A DNA stretch of 64,000 nt from Apostichopus japonicus (lineage: Eukaryota > Echinodermata > Holothuroidea > Aspidochirotida > Stichopodidae): contig NC_092570.1 of NCBI RefSeq assembly GCF_037975245.1, positions 19,295,418 through 19,359,417 on the forward strand, given 5' to 3'. Position numbers and translations under genes: made by a program. Shown here piece by piece: positions 34,052 through 47,701 of the stretch. How positions within the stretch are numbered: the first letter of the stretch is position 1; each line of letters starts with the position of its first letter. Under the pieces are notes generated by a model. It saw nothing but the letters and a program-made list of their open reading frames with translations, did not search any database and was not told the origin of the DNA.

Positions 34052-35696
34052 AGTTCTCAATTATTGTAACCTAGAAATGTCTACCAAGGCAGTCATCGAG
34101 AGGTCAGGGGCTCGGAAGACCAGGACCCCGGCCCGCTCGGGTCCCCAAAGGCCTCGGTCTTCATCAGCAGGAAGACTCAACGTGCAGAGTGATTCTTCCT
34201 CCCGAGGACGCTCTGTCAGACCAATTTCGCATCCGGCGGAGAATAAATCAGACGCATTGTCCGATTACGACATCAGAATGTATATAGCCAACAGAAACCC
34301 TAGCTGTGAGAGACCGGCGCCTGTGTCCTCAGGACGGCTTTACTCAAAATCACAAACCAGAGAGAAACCTGTCGAACGGACACCACGGAGGGACCGGAGT
34401 ATGTCACCGAGTCCTCTACGGACCCGTCCCTCCGCTACTTCACCAATCGACAGCAGCCCCTCATCAGCGATAACTAGTCGTAAACAGAGCTATCTCCGTT
34501 CGTCTTCCGTGGACGCATTAACGCGTTCGCATTCACCGTTTGCGCCGCCTAAAGCAGTCCACATTGGACTTAAAAGTCCAGGCTCGCCATCCAGCTTCGT
34601 CTCCAAGACTCAGAGCGCCAAAGGGACAGTGAAACTGGAAGGAATTAATAACTCCACGAGGAACGCGCAAGTCCTGAAAAAATTTGGCGAATACCGATTA
34701 CAGGGGCGATTAATCGATTTAACGTTAGGATTTTTCGGAGGATTAGAAATCAAATGCCATCGGATCGTCTTAGCTTCTGCGAGCACTTACTTTAAATCGC
34801 TATTATCGAGTGGGAATAGACACGTGACGCGACACGACTTTATTCAAATGAGGGGTGTTCAATATTCAGTGATGGATATCCTGGTCGACTACGCCTACTC
34901 TGGTACCATCGCTGGAGTAGAACGCGACATGATGGCAAGCTTAACGGAGAGTTCGAGAGTCTTTAAATTCAAAGACGTCCACGAGGCTTGCAAATCATAT
35001 CTACACAAAGAGAAGAAGAGCGTAAAATCTCGCACCATCGCGCAACTCAAACATATCGAAACTCTCTCTGAAGATGGACTAGGTAATGACTCACCAACAC
35101 AGGTGACGTCACAGGGTGACGTAGGACGCACAGACGACGACTCTGGTCAGGAATCGTCCTCTGAGGTTCCACCGTCAGAGAGAACGGATGAGAAAGACCG
35201 GAAGCGCTATGATAGTGGTAACGACTCCACTAGTTTACGATCAACTCTCAGTAGTTCAGATTTCACTCCTCCGGATTTTTCGTATAACAACCCTAAACAT
35301 GCTAACGACATTGTTAGAGAGATCAATCGAACCAGGAGAGAGGCCATTTTGTTCGACGTCGTACTACGTACACAAACGAAAGACTTTCCGTGTCAAAGGT
35401 TAGTCTTAGAAACCGGAAGTTCGTATCTGTCCCATCTCATCACACAAGAACTACAAGGTTCCAAGCACATGGACGTGTTTTTAACCAGGATACCTTCGGA
35501 TGTGTTACAGAAGTTAGTAGGTTACTTGTACACGGGCAAAATGGAAATCACCGACAGGGACGTGAGGAAAGTTTACAAATGGGCGAAAAAGTTTCAACTG
35601 AATGAAGTCTGCGAAGCCTGTTGTACGTTGGATGACACTATTGATACAACTAAGAGTATAGTATCTGAGAAAACAACATTAACAAATCCAGAGTAA
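34052..35696 (+). CDS. tandem BTB/POZ-domain protein, single coding exon
   Basis: A 3' splice site (TTTCTTTCTTCACAG, ending 34051) precedes the exon, so I place the start at the ATG at 34077 and not at an earlier in-frame ATG inside the intron. The product is 539 aa. Residues 1 to about 190 are a Ser/Arg/Pro-rich, probably disordered head. A first BTB fold spans about 200-310 (LIDLTL then HRIVLASASTYFKSLL, ending AYSGTI). A Ser/Asp/Glu-rich linker follows. A second BTB spans about 421-530 (LFDVVL, CQRLVLETGSSYLSHLI, GYLYTGKM). No BACK, Kelch, GTPase or zinc-finger domain is present. BTB domains dimerise and often recruit cullin-3; a role here is inference only. The stop is TAA at 35694-35696. 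The upstream UTR exon was not found. Confidence 0.88.
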
Positions 35697-38454
35697 AGAT
35701 TTAATATGAACGACAGGTCTTTGTATTTATCGATTTCGTAGGCATTTTTTTCACAGAACAAGAAAAGATGTTTATACATAAGATTTCGAAATGTATTCCA
35801 TGTAGAGGTAAGTCTTTTGTACTCATGCGCAGTCAACTAGGATTAGCCTTAATACAGATCATCCAAGTCGCAGTTATTCAATGCGCGATTCATATAAAAA
35901 AAAATGGCAAAAAAGTAGTCAAATTTACGGCTTCAAATTATCATAGAGTAATACCATATGGATTTTCAGTATGTTGTTTAACTCGTTCGATAGCTCCAAT
36001 AACGCAATCGCGTGCTGGTGTGTGTTGGGTGAGTGGTTTGGGGGGAGGGGGGGGGGGGGTGTAGGATGCTGTATCTGAGAATTTTTATGAAACAGGGTTG
36101 TGTCAGTAAGTAAGCACGCGAATTTGACAATCCTGCCCTGTAACAGCATTTCGTCGTCAGATTACCTTAGGCTGGTATCTAAGGGAATTGGCGCCATTGT
36201 TCGGATCACCTAGACGACCGTGCATAGTTAATAACCGACGATCTGTCATACACAGAAAAGAATGTCAAATGCAAAAATTTGAATTATTAATTTGCTTATG
36301 TTGTTTTTGCCCCTGCTCTCCTTAGTTTTTGTCTTTTTCTCCTAAGTTGTTTGTCTTTCAAATATTTGAATCCAAAGAGCGAAATTGTACTTACAAAGTA
36401 GTGCTTTTGCGATAAAGTGTTTTTCGTTAAGGACAGTACGTTTCTAAAACTTTTGATGTCGTAAGATTTCTCGTTACCAACATTCCCATTATTATATAAG
36501 GTATGTATGTGTGGCAGCTCGTATACGTATAGACTAAAACGAAACTTGCCTATCGTGCATGTATTTCTACCTTACCTTTGTTTTGCTAAAACTATATTAG
36601 ACTTTTCATAAAGCTCTAATTTATGTTGAAATAGTTACGTCATAATCGCATGATGATTAAAAACCGACTGTTATAATAATACGGAACCTGTGAACATAAC
36701 GTGATGTACTTCAGTTAGTACATCGAATTCGTACCAGAATTCTATGGAACCAAACATAAATTTCAATTGCCTTGCAAATGACACAAGGCATGACATTATA
36801 TTTGTGGGACACAAAAATTGTCTTCATCTGTATACGCAGTGTATAACTCAGTTATTAGGAGCATGGTACATTAACCATGTCTGCTATTACAAGGCTAAAT
36901 CATCAATATTTACGTCACTCCTCGCCTACCTGTCTCCATACACCATATGCACTCCCATCTCCCTTATCCTAACCAAAATATGGTAACAAGTTAGCGCGTT
37001 AGGATTCTCATGAAATTTCATGCCAAATTGAAGGAGATTGTGCTAAAAGTGCTAAAAGGTTCCAAGTTTTGTAAGGTTAAGGTAACTTTGAGTGCATATG
37101 TGATTGTAGAAACTTAAATTTCATCCTTCGTAAATACCCAAACCAGTTGAGTTTTGGACTTTTCAACACAAATACTGCTTTAAGATAACATCTTTTTGCA
37201 CGTGATTGCATAACGTTTATATATGGGTTTGATAGAATTTAAGAAAAAGATACGTAGCATTATTTAAGTAGTATTGGTAACTTTAGAAAATAAAATTGGT
37301 GAAGTTATGAAGGATAGATTACAGATTAAACAAGAAAAATATGTAAACATTAGTAAGTATCAAGTTGTGTCTTCCAGAATCACACGTTTTCAGTTTTTTG
37401 CTTGTACATTAAGCATTATGTTAAAGTTACTCAAATGAGTGTTTTGTTATAATGGCGGTTATGGAGATTTCAGTAACCATGTGTATATGAAGGCTTGCTG
37501 CGATCGGGTATATCATACTAGGGGCGTGACCTAAATGTCCAGACCACGCCCCCAGCATATAAATAAACGCATATGATCATAAATATTAAAGAGGAATGTC
37601 AAAAGAAAGATAACGAATGTGTGCTAACAATTGGCATTTATCTAACAGACTACAGGGTTTCTTCAGCCACAATAACAGACAACTTAAAGGTGATGAGTGT
37701 TGGCCCGAATGTGCTAGAAAACAAATAAGGGTCACTCTAGTGGAAAGGTTAACATGAACGTAACTGTTATCCTTCCCCTAGTAACAATTCGCAGGAACTG
37801 ATAGATTTACTTAAAAAGGATGGTCCAGGAGTAATTTTTTTGTTTGACTGATGTCAATGAAAACTTGTTCTAAACATCGTGATGAAATCTGGGTTGTTTT
37901 TTGTGGATAGAATTTGAAGATAACAGGTGTGATGTCATAGTTGCACACTGACAACAAAGTGCATTGTTCGGCCTTATTTTTCAAGCTATAATATAAACAA
38001 TATACCAATGTGACCACTATTTATATTGAGATGCATCCAAAATTTGGGGTGAGATATTTAAAGTCAATTTGGAAAGAAAATATAAGAAGCAGCTTTGTCG
38101 TTGTGCATTTATGACATCACACCCAGTTTTGTTCAGTTCAGATTTGGTACAAAAAATTCATAGGGATTTTATGTCAAACATACAGGCACATATATGGATT
38201 ATATGCAAGTTTTACTGGGATGCTTAGAATATGTTCTTCTGTCAGTAGTCAAAATTATGTTAGCCCTAGACTTTCACTTAAATAATTTATATGTCTCCAA
38301 ATGGAAATAACTTGGGGGCTCTCAACCTACAGAAAAGTGCTCTTGAATAGCTTTTAGCAGCTTAAAGCATGCACAATACTAATGTCCCTTAAACATCTTT
38401 AAAATAATAAGATATTTTTGGTTTCCAGTTTGGTACCTCTGGTGGGAATAAATA

Positions 38455-38855
38455 TATAAATATCAATATATATCTATATATATATATCTATATATATATA
38501 TATATATATATATACATGTGTGTGTATCTGTATGTATGTAGATGTGTGTGTGTTTGTGTGTGTGTATGTTTATATACATATACTTGAAATTGTAGTGAGT
38601 TGGTATAAATATATATGTATATATATATATATATATATCAATGTATTTATCTATAAATATATATATATATGTGTGTGTATATATATATGTACATATATAT
38701 ATATATATGTGTGTATATACATATGTATATATGTACATATACATATATATCCCGGTGGAGGCTAGAAGTTTTTTCACTGTTCTGGACTTTCCAACTCACT
38801 ACGAATTCAATTATATATATATGTGCATATGTATATATGTACATATGCATATATG
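38455..38855. repeat. TA/TG/CA compound microsatellite cluster
   Basis: Several TATATA, TGTGTG and ACATATAT runs are interleaved with short unique segments. 'tagtgagttggtataaat' (38590s) and the reverse-related 'ccaactcactac' (38789) form an inverted pair around the cluster. Confidence 0.93.
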
Positions 38856-40901
38856 AGAAAAGAAAAGAATTAAGCAAAACAAACACAAAAAGTGAGTCTG
38901 CAGAAGACATTAAAATTAATTTTGCTTTGTTTATATATGTAAGATATAATTTATTTATCAGAGCTCTACAAATGTACAAAATGCACAGATCTATGTTGAA
39001 AAGTTTCACATGCGCAAGGCGGTTTCATGTTGTCATGGAAATACAACAGTAATGGGGAAAAAAAGTGTTATGTTTACCTATCTTTGCTGTGTTTTTTTGT
39101 CGTCAAGGGCAACTCGAAGGCTCAAGTTCAGAGTAATTCCAAGCTTGCCTGTTATTTCTTTAAAACTTTTGTGGTTGGCTTCTACAGCAATTTGTTTTGC
39201 TGCATGAATTGTTCTGTTTTGAATAAACATGTTTTTTACAATATAGGTCAGCCTACCGCAGCAGGGGACGATGGTAAGGTGTGATTTTTCGCGGTTTTAA
39301 TCTTAAAAGGAAAACAATCAGTAGTATCAACTCTAATGATGTAGCAAAATTCCCTAAATACCAAATTTCAATGTTTTAATTCTCTATTAAGGAACCAACC
39401 GAACACAAGACTTTCTATGAAGAGCTTACAATACAAGTCTAACCGTGATTTGTTAAGCCAATCAGTTGAATGGAAAATACTATGAAAAGACGACTTGTTG
39501 ATAACAGGTGGTGGACCCATTGTCTGTTATACAATTGTAAAATAAAGCACATGCTATGCGATGAATGTATGGAATGTGGAAAGGTATGCCTGAACGACTC
39601 GATGGTGTGCCAGCCTGGGTCTGTCCGTAGACGCACCAGTTGTCGTACACTATGGGATCTGTAATGTGCTTGTGATGAATCAATCAAAATAATAAAACGT
39701 CGCACAAACATTTTACCCTACTCCCCCACCCCCAACCAATGCACTCTCTCCATCCCCCCAAGTAAAAAGCTAAGTAACAACATTGCCATGGGGGTTTTAA
39801 TACAGGATAGTATCATCGCACACTTAAATTTATTAAAATCAACTTTGGTAGTGCTTCAAGGAATAAACATTCAACATAATAACTTAGGAAGCAGCCACAA
39901 ATTTCATGAGCAACAAGTTCAACCGATGGTACGAACATTTATTACAACCGACTAGAAAATGGCTTCTGGAATGGTTAAAATCAATATGGCATTCAATGCT
40001 AGACACTGCCGTTACCATGGAAACTACCTGAGAATTAAGGTCGAGTGCCATGTCAGCCTTCATATACTGAGACCTAGTATTAGCTAGTGTCTCCCGCAGT
40101 ACAGCTAGTTGATTAAAACTTTGCAATGTGGTTTATTAACTTAACCTTCATATGTACTATGGGAATAACAATAACTACCCTTCTAAAAAGAAAAAAAATC
40201 AATTTTATATGTCAAACTTAGGCAGATAGCATTTGTATTAATTTCTGCATATAAAACTAATACTTTCATTTTTCTGTCAAACCAACTCGCATTTTAAAGG
40301 GTATATGCTGCTGCTGTTAAGAATAAAGCGTCTAAGTCAGAAAAATAACTTATCCGAGTGATACATCTTGCAAAGTTTAGCCTCTACATATCATTTTGGA
40401 TGTTATTTTTGAATACTATTTCAAATTGCTATGATTTTCTAAGTTTGATGAAATGACAACATCAAATGTGATGAGAAGTAACTATTACACTGTAAATTTT
40501 TTCGGATATGGAAAATTTTGCACTTGTTCAATTTCGTATAAATTTAAGGCCAGTATACTTTCCCTTTAATCTCATTCCGAGAAAAAGGGAATAAATGACA
40601 GTAATATAAGTGTGTTAATGATAGGGCAGGTATAAGAACATAAAATTTCTGAATCCTTAGTTGCTATCAAGTGCCAGGATAAATAGATTAAACTTACAAT
40701 TTGATGTGAAATTGAGGAAGTTCCACATCTGTAATAATATGCAATCTCTGATTGTTCAACATTAATAAGCATATACTCTAGTTGAACATTTATTTATATT
40801 CGGATGAAAGAGGAACACTCTATACATCATGGTTCAATTTGCAATCAATTCCTAAATATCAGACATTTTTGAGGTCACAGCATTTGAAGTTGGCACGATA
40901 G

Positions 40902-41535
40902 TACCAGGGAAGGGGAAAGGGAGGGAAGGGGGAAGTGAAGGGAAAGCAAGGGATTGTTCCAGGGAAGGGAGGGAATGGATTGTACCAGGGAAGGGGAAGG
41001 GAGGGATTGTACCAGGGATGGGGAAAAGAAAGGGGAAGGGGAGTAAAGGGATTGTTACAGGTACGGGTAAACTATCGTATCAGGGAAGGGGTGGAAGGGA
41101 AGGGATTGTACCAGAGAAGGGGAAGAGAAGGATTGTACCAGGGAAGGGGTGGAAGGGAAGGGATTGTACCAGAGAAGGGGAAGAGAAGGATTGTACCAGG
41201 GAAGGGGTGGAAGGGAAGGGATTGTACCAGAGAAGGGGAAGAGAAGGATTGTACCAGGGAAGGGGAGGGATTGTTCCACGGAAGGGGAAGGTATCGTATC
41301 AGGGAAGGGGATGGAGGAAAGGGATTGTACCAGGGAACGGGAAGGAAGGGGTTGTACCAGGGAAGGGGAAAGCAAGGAGAAGGGGAGAGATTGTTCCACG
41401 GAAGGGGAAGGAAGGTATCGTATCAGGAAGGGATTGTACCAGGGAAGGGAAAGGGATGGATTGTACCAGGGAAGGGGGAAAGGAAGGGGAGGGATTATAC
41501 TAGGGAAGGCGAAAAGGAAGGGGGAAGGGAAGGGT
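40902..41535. repeat. purine-rich minisatellite with 58-bp higher-order unit
   Basis: The plus strand is almost all G and A, built on GATTGTACCAG(G/A)GAAGGGG units. In the middle (about 41104-41277) a 27-bp and a 31-bp subunit alternate as a 58-bp higher-order repeat, repeated about three times. GTATCGTATCAGG variants interrupt it. The many GGGG runs could form G-quadruplexes and the purine strand could form triplex. Open frames on both strands, such as a Gly/Lys/Arg-rich one, are by-products. Confidence 0.93.
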
Positions 41536-44500
41536 AGCATTTTGAGGATGGCAGTAAAATCATACATTACCATTATTTCATATTCTAGCATATGGAGGGA
41601 GTACAGTACAATATAATGTACCATTAGACCAAAACTAGGTTGCCAACTTGAAAAATACATGTCTGACAAAAACAGGTGCTATTGAAATGTAAAATACATT
41701 GGAAAGTTTCAGCATGTGTGAACAGTACTTAACTCTCTAGTATAATATGTATGGATACTACTCACGACCTATCAGTCATTAAATATAAGACAATATGAAC
41801 CGTTGCCAATAGGGTTTACTTGAATAGTTTGTTCAAAGGGTTAGTTGCAACTAGTTTAAATATATCTGAAAGGATGTGATTAATTCTTTATCAGATGGAA
41901 TGTTTCACTCAAGAATCAACAAAGGATCAAAGTGCACTACTGTGTCAGAGAGTCATGACCAAAACAACGTTAAGGGTTGTGCGTGCTAGACTTAACACAT
42001 CATACCACGTTTACACATGAAAATGATATATGAATAACTAAAATATTTTGCTTTCAACTTTAATTTACTTTGAAAGGAAAAGAGAGGTGGGTGGGATGGA
42101 CACGGGGGGGGGGGGGGGGGTGGAGGGGGTCACTGTAATGTATAGTCACGGTACAAGCACTGGTAAAGGACTGACGTTAGTACATTAAGTTACTGATTCA
42201 AATTCCGGTAATGCATCATGATATCGAACCGAATTCCTCAAGGTGAATCCTGATGAGAGCCAATGAACAAAAGGTGACCAAGCAAATTTAAAACTAATGG
42301 ATTTAAATTGTAATCGTTTTACCAAATAAATTCTCTCCATTATGCAAGAATGCTAGCAAATGTAAACGGGCAAATTCACCATATGACACAGAATCTATAC
42401 AGATGCATTGTGTTTTTGTTGCTTTTTCTGAAAACTACGATACAGCCTGCCGGTTGATGAATAAAATGGGGGAGGGAGAAGCAGGTTGGAAATCAATAGT
42501 GAAGAAGAACGGTACAAATATTACCATCAGGACGAAGACACTTTGCCTAGGTGAAGGTATCAAGTGGCTCACGGTCTAATACAGAGATATTGTTTGTTGT
42601 CAGCTTAGCGACTATATTGGTGGTAGTGTAGCTTTCATGCAGAGTACTGTACAACAGCAATAGGCCTAACCTGTCTGAGCTGCTTGTGATCTCAAGCGCA
42701 GAACAAACATTTTCAAGTCATTAATCAAAAAATGTTTTGATCCAATATTTACTTTCTAAAAAGTGTCGCAGGAAAAAATTGATAGCTAATTGCCAGGTGC
42801 AAAAAATGACTGATTGGAGAAACTTCTGATCTTCATGGAATGTCATTTCAGTCAGCATGCTTACTGTGTTGCCAACGAAGCAAGATGACATGAATATGTA
42901 ATAAACATACCACTTTAGATATAGCTCAAATAACTCTTCAACTCATAACCAGTAAGCAGTTAAGGACCGAAGCCAAAGATTATATCTCAAATTATAAAAC
43001 ATTTTAAATCCCTTGAAATCTTTTAAAATTGAAACTTGATTTGTCAAATTTCTAAACTCTATTGTTAACAGATCTTACTATCATACCAGGGAATGAATTT
43101 ATCTTTCAAATTTTGTGTGCTGTTTCTGGAAGATATAAACTTTATCTCTATAAGATACTACGGCTCCTGTGCACAACTACTGCTATACATCTCTGCACTT
43201 GTACAGCAATTTGCCCATTTTTGCGTAGCCAGGTCGCGATGCGATACTGGATCAAATGATTCCCCGGTTTCAAATCCTGTCGATAATTTACCAAAGTCAA
43301 CATGAAAAAAAAAGTAGCTGTAAGGATTAATCATTTAGGGAAGCTAGAAACAAAGAATCGAGCTGACATCATATTAAGTGTTTACCCAGCTGTCCGAGTT
43401 TCTCCTGGAATAAACAATTCATAAAAAATAAAACTTTAAACCTATCCTTAACAGTCCGTTGAAGGGTCTTTTCTGTTTCATGTAGAACAAAACATCTTCG
43501 GCTACTAACTGTCTTTGCAGAAATATCAAAAATGATACTATCAAGAAACTAAAAACTTAATTACACGGTTCAGCAATATTTCCTTAATTCCAGCGGTACG
43601 TCATATTTCCTCAATTCCTGGTACTGCCAAGTTTCCTCACGTACACTACAACATATCTTTTGACTTTATCACGTTATTACCCACAGTATGCAGCACAGTA
43701 ACATTTATCTATCTGTTTTGTGTGTGTTTACATTCTCCGTTGTATAACATGACAAATCCATGTTATCTTGATATGATATATATCGCAAATATTTGCCAAA
43801 AGGGTAGCTGTCGAGAATTTCTTTCTCTTTGTAGAGCTGACGTGCAGAGCAATATTCAAACCATCGTACTCGGGAGAGGTAAAAATTCAAAACCTGAAAT
43901 GACTAACTTGGACGATGTTTGGGATGCTGGTCTAACCTCAAATTTATTGTATCATTCTGCATGGAATCTAAGGATATTTTCACTAACACAGTGTAGAAAT
44001 GGTAATATCTGATCATGGATCACAAGACCATTTTAAGTCCATATTTTTCTCTACCCCTTTAATCGCTGGTTAAGAATTATTTGCTGGTATATTAGAACAC
44101 ACTGTAGTTGACATTGCTACCTGAAAATATAATGTGCAATATTGACTCTCACTATCTAACAAACAGGATCATTTGTAAAAACCAAAAAAAAAAACCATGT
44201 AAAATCCTTGCCCATCTTTTTAATTATCAAATAATTAAGGAGTAATTAATCTGGCCTGATCTAATGTGTTATTTATAGAAACTTGTTTACAAAGTGATTT
44301 TACAGTAGTAAAGGTACAAATTATGGAGACATCATGATATTAACAAATTCCCTGAGAATATTAATTGGAAATAAATCATGTTAAGCCAAACACCCCAGCA
44401 ATGTTAAGTTATCTGTTCTGTAACATAATACTTGGCCTTATATGACATTGCATGACTTGTGCAGTTCTTATAAACAATGCATCCCTCACATCGGATCCCT

Positions 44501-47433
44501 TGGAATAGTTAAGAAAGAAAAATTAAAAACAATCAATAAAATAGGTCTCATTTTTCAAATTTTCAATACAGACATGAAATTTCAGTATTTCTGACCTAAG
44601 TTACTGCCAATGGAGGTGAGGATTACACACTGCAGAATGGCAAACCCTTTACAAATAACAGCATCAATTGAGAAGTTAAGCCTTTATGTGTAGATTTGCA
44701 CAAAAAGAAAGAAAGATGGGTGCCATAAGGAGGGAGGGGGGGATGGTTGAGAGAAGGTAACATTCCTTTCCCACTATAACCTTGTAACTCATCTTAAGAT
44801 CTCAAGAATAATTTCACAAACATTTCTTATTTACCGCTTCATTTTTCCCCTGTAGGTTGTACCTTTGACTTGTAATGACTTTACATGAAAGACGCCAAGT
44901 TACTAACTAATGACAGTTAAGGATACACCCGTCCTCTTCGGAAGAGGAATCCTCCTCGTCACTTCAAAATTTTCTTCTCAGTCCTGCCGAGAGGATGCAG
45001 ATATTATCATCTCACTCCTGCCGAGAGGATGCTGATTTCATCTGTGCATAACGTACAGCCGTATACCATCTTCCAAAGCATCCTCACATTTCTCGTTATA
45101 CATTTCTGTCATCTCACATCTCAAGGCAACTTCAAACCAAACCTTCCTCATGGTTTTGCCCGAGGTCATCTTCTGATAGTTTGTTTTGATCGATCAAGCT
45201 GCAAAGAGACGACTATTGCTCTTGCAAACTTCAGACTGCAACGAAATCGTCACTTCTTCTTTTTCTGTAGCAGAAAGGGGACATATCACGTCAGGAAATA
45301 ACATCTTAAAATAAAGTCTTGCAGCGAAATGTAACAGACATGCAAACAACAATACCGATCGTCAAAAACCTTCCGTGTAACTTGCACATGTTTATATCAA
45401 AATTGGGGATTAAAAGTAGACCAACCATGTTGTGAGACTCACATTAAAAAGGCTGTATGGTTAAATTTCATTGGAAGTAACAACAGTGGAGTGTAAATGA
45501 TTCTCAAAATCAAAATAAAGGATTCAACTTATACAAACAAACCAGCTAAAACTAAAATCTGTATGGTTTAAACCTCTTTAGAACTAAAAAGCAGCTAGGT
45601 AGAAGTAACTGTAAATTATACTTACTCATGTAGCCATAATTTGCTACTACTCGAAAAATGTTTCAGAAAAGCAAGTTTTTGGTTGATAATGCTTAATAGG
45701 TTGTTGCTGTTTAATGCTTAAATCCCATAACAATATAATTCAAGATTGATTCCAAATAAATGAGCTAAAGCCTCCCCCGCCCCCCCCCCCAAAAAAAATT
45801 GACAATTTTCAAATAAAAAAATTATTGTCATGGCAACCAACTGTTGAACATTGAATAGAATTCACTAATTATCTGTTGCCTGGCTGTCACTCACAGGTGA
45901 ACACAACAATCTAGAAGAGTGTGCGACAAATTTTCACTGCACGCAAACAAGGCTAATTTAGCAATACCGACAACATTGAGTAGCCATCAATTAAGTAAAT
46001 ATAGAAAAAAAGGATTTCAAGCTAGGATCTGCATTGTGACAAAATCATGCAGCTAACAATTATTAAGCATAAATGACTCTCATGCGCCTCATCACCTAGC
46101 AACAATAACTAATACCTCATTCTCGTTCAAATTGGTATTGCACTACTACATATCCTAATACAGTATTGGTTAGGCCTAGGCTACATGTTGATGTTTCACA
46201 GAGACAGACTCTTTGGTGACTTCAAACAATGCAACATTTACACAATCAGATTGGAGACGCCATCTGTACGTAATGAAAGAATATACTTGTCATTAAGTTT
46301 TCTAATTCTTCTGTATTATTTGTTTTACTTATTTATTTTTCTGGGGGGTGGGGAGTTGGGATTAATATATTTTGAGCAGGGGCTATTATTTAATAGTTAA
46401 ATTACATACAAGTATTACTGGAGGTCTGGGGATAAATTCGCTAATGTTTCTTCTGTTTTGTGTTAAGTTAATGCTTTTCATTTACATTTGGTAGTACTGA
46501 GATAAAGCAAGTTTTCACACAATGTTTTCATTCAGGCCCCGAAATTCACCAGGTGTGCCACTTCTTGTAGAATGTCTTTCAAGAGCTACCGCAAGCATCA
46601 ATTGCTATTTTCATGTGAATGATGATACCGATACAATTCTACTCCCAAAATCAAACAAGAAAATGGACAGACTGCAGACTTGATATACATAGTCAACCTC
46701 AGACGCAGTGTTTGAAGACCCTAAATTTGTAAACAATTGAGTGTAAGAGTTTGGGTTTCAAATAGTAAAGGAAAATGAACTAAAGTTATATCAAAACCAA
46801 ATGTATAGACCCCAACTGCACGTGGTGGTAATTTTATGTGTGTTGGTTGTTGACTCTGCTAATTAGCAGCAGTACCAAAACAAAAAACTAAGTGCCTGTA
46901 TATTCTTCTTGCAATAAATGATATTGGCCTGCAATGACTTGATTCTAGCCAGGGCATGTGTCATTATTCACGAATGATTCCTCAGGTAACACTCTTCAAT
47001 ACACAAAGAACTGTCTCAGTGTATGATTAATCCACAACGGTAATTTGTAAAATGCCCTTAATGTGATCCTTTAAGTAAACTTTACGCAACCGTTAGTGAC
47101 AAAATAGTACATATACAGTGCCTTACAAACTTTGAACCTTTAATCGAAACTGATAAGAGGCAATTCCAAGAGTCAACATTCCAGTCAAAGCAATTGAAAG
47201 AGTGTTTCAGGCACAAGCAAAATAAAGTTTGTTCAACTAGGATTTCATTCTTTCAATTTGCAGAGTATATGCAGGTCTTCATTCATGTGATTTCATTCAT
47301 GTCTTCATTCATGTGTCTTCATTCATTCACTCATTCCTTCAATCATTCGTTTGTCATCTTCTTTACATTCATTCATGAAATTGACTTGAAACACCCTGTA
47401 TATTCACAGCAGACATGATTGGGTGGTACTAAA

Positions 47434-47439
47434 TTTATT
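47434..47439 (-). terminator. AATAAA poly(A) signal of the LRR gene
   Basis: A minus-strand AATAAA about 263 nt after the stop codon at 47702-47704. Another overlaps the stop region itself, so the true site is not certain. Confidence 0.45.
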
Positions 47440-47701
47440 AACAGCATAAATTCTCTAAACACACACACACACATCCACACAACTCAGTCCAGTCCAGTCA
47501 TTTGTGTAAACAATGTAATAAAGAATTTAATAGTTTGATTTCCCACAATGCATCAGAAAGCAAGAACACTTTAGACTAACGTGTTGAACCAGCTGAGCTA
47601 GCAGATGGTTGATGAGAAGACGAGTGAATTCCCCAAGGAACAATGGAGACATCTGTACAGCATATTATAACTTTAGACTGTAAACGAATATTTCATATTT
47701 A

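Larger units (their letters stand above)
35697..47433. other. intergenic region, no gene recognised
   Basis: About 11.7 kb between the BTB gene and the 3' end of the LRR gene. The first part must include the BTB 3' UTR, but no close AATAAA was seen. Contents are AT microsatellites at 38455-38855, the purine-rich minisatellite at 40902-41535, G/C homopolymers (36045, 42100, 45777) and otherwise unremarkable AT-rich DNA. Open frames here lack splice and domain support. Confidence 0.5.

Noticed and set aside
33999-34076. Earlier in-frame ATG for the BTB protein
   Set aside because: It lies upstream of a strong polypyrimidine-CAG acceptor at 34051, so the sequence is intronic.
39470-39664. Small cysteine-rich protein (64 residues)
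   Set aside because: It has eight or so cysteines but no signal peptide, splice signals, recognisable spacing or promoter; probably chance.
40935-41669. Gly/Lys/Arg-rich protein of 155-204 residues
   Set aside because: Overlapping frames on both strands come from the purine-rich minisatellite.
47575-47610. tRNA-like 'TAGCTCAGCTGGTTCAA' on the minus strand
   Set aside because: Only an A-box-like half is present, with no B box at the right distance.
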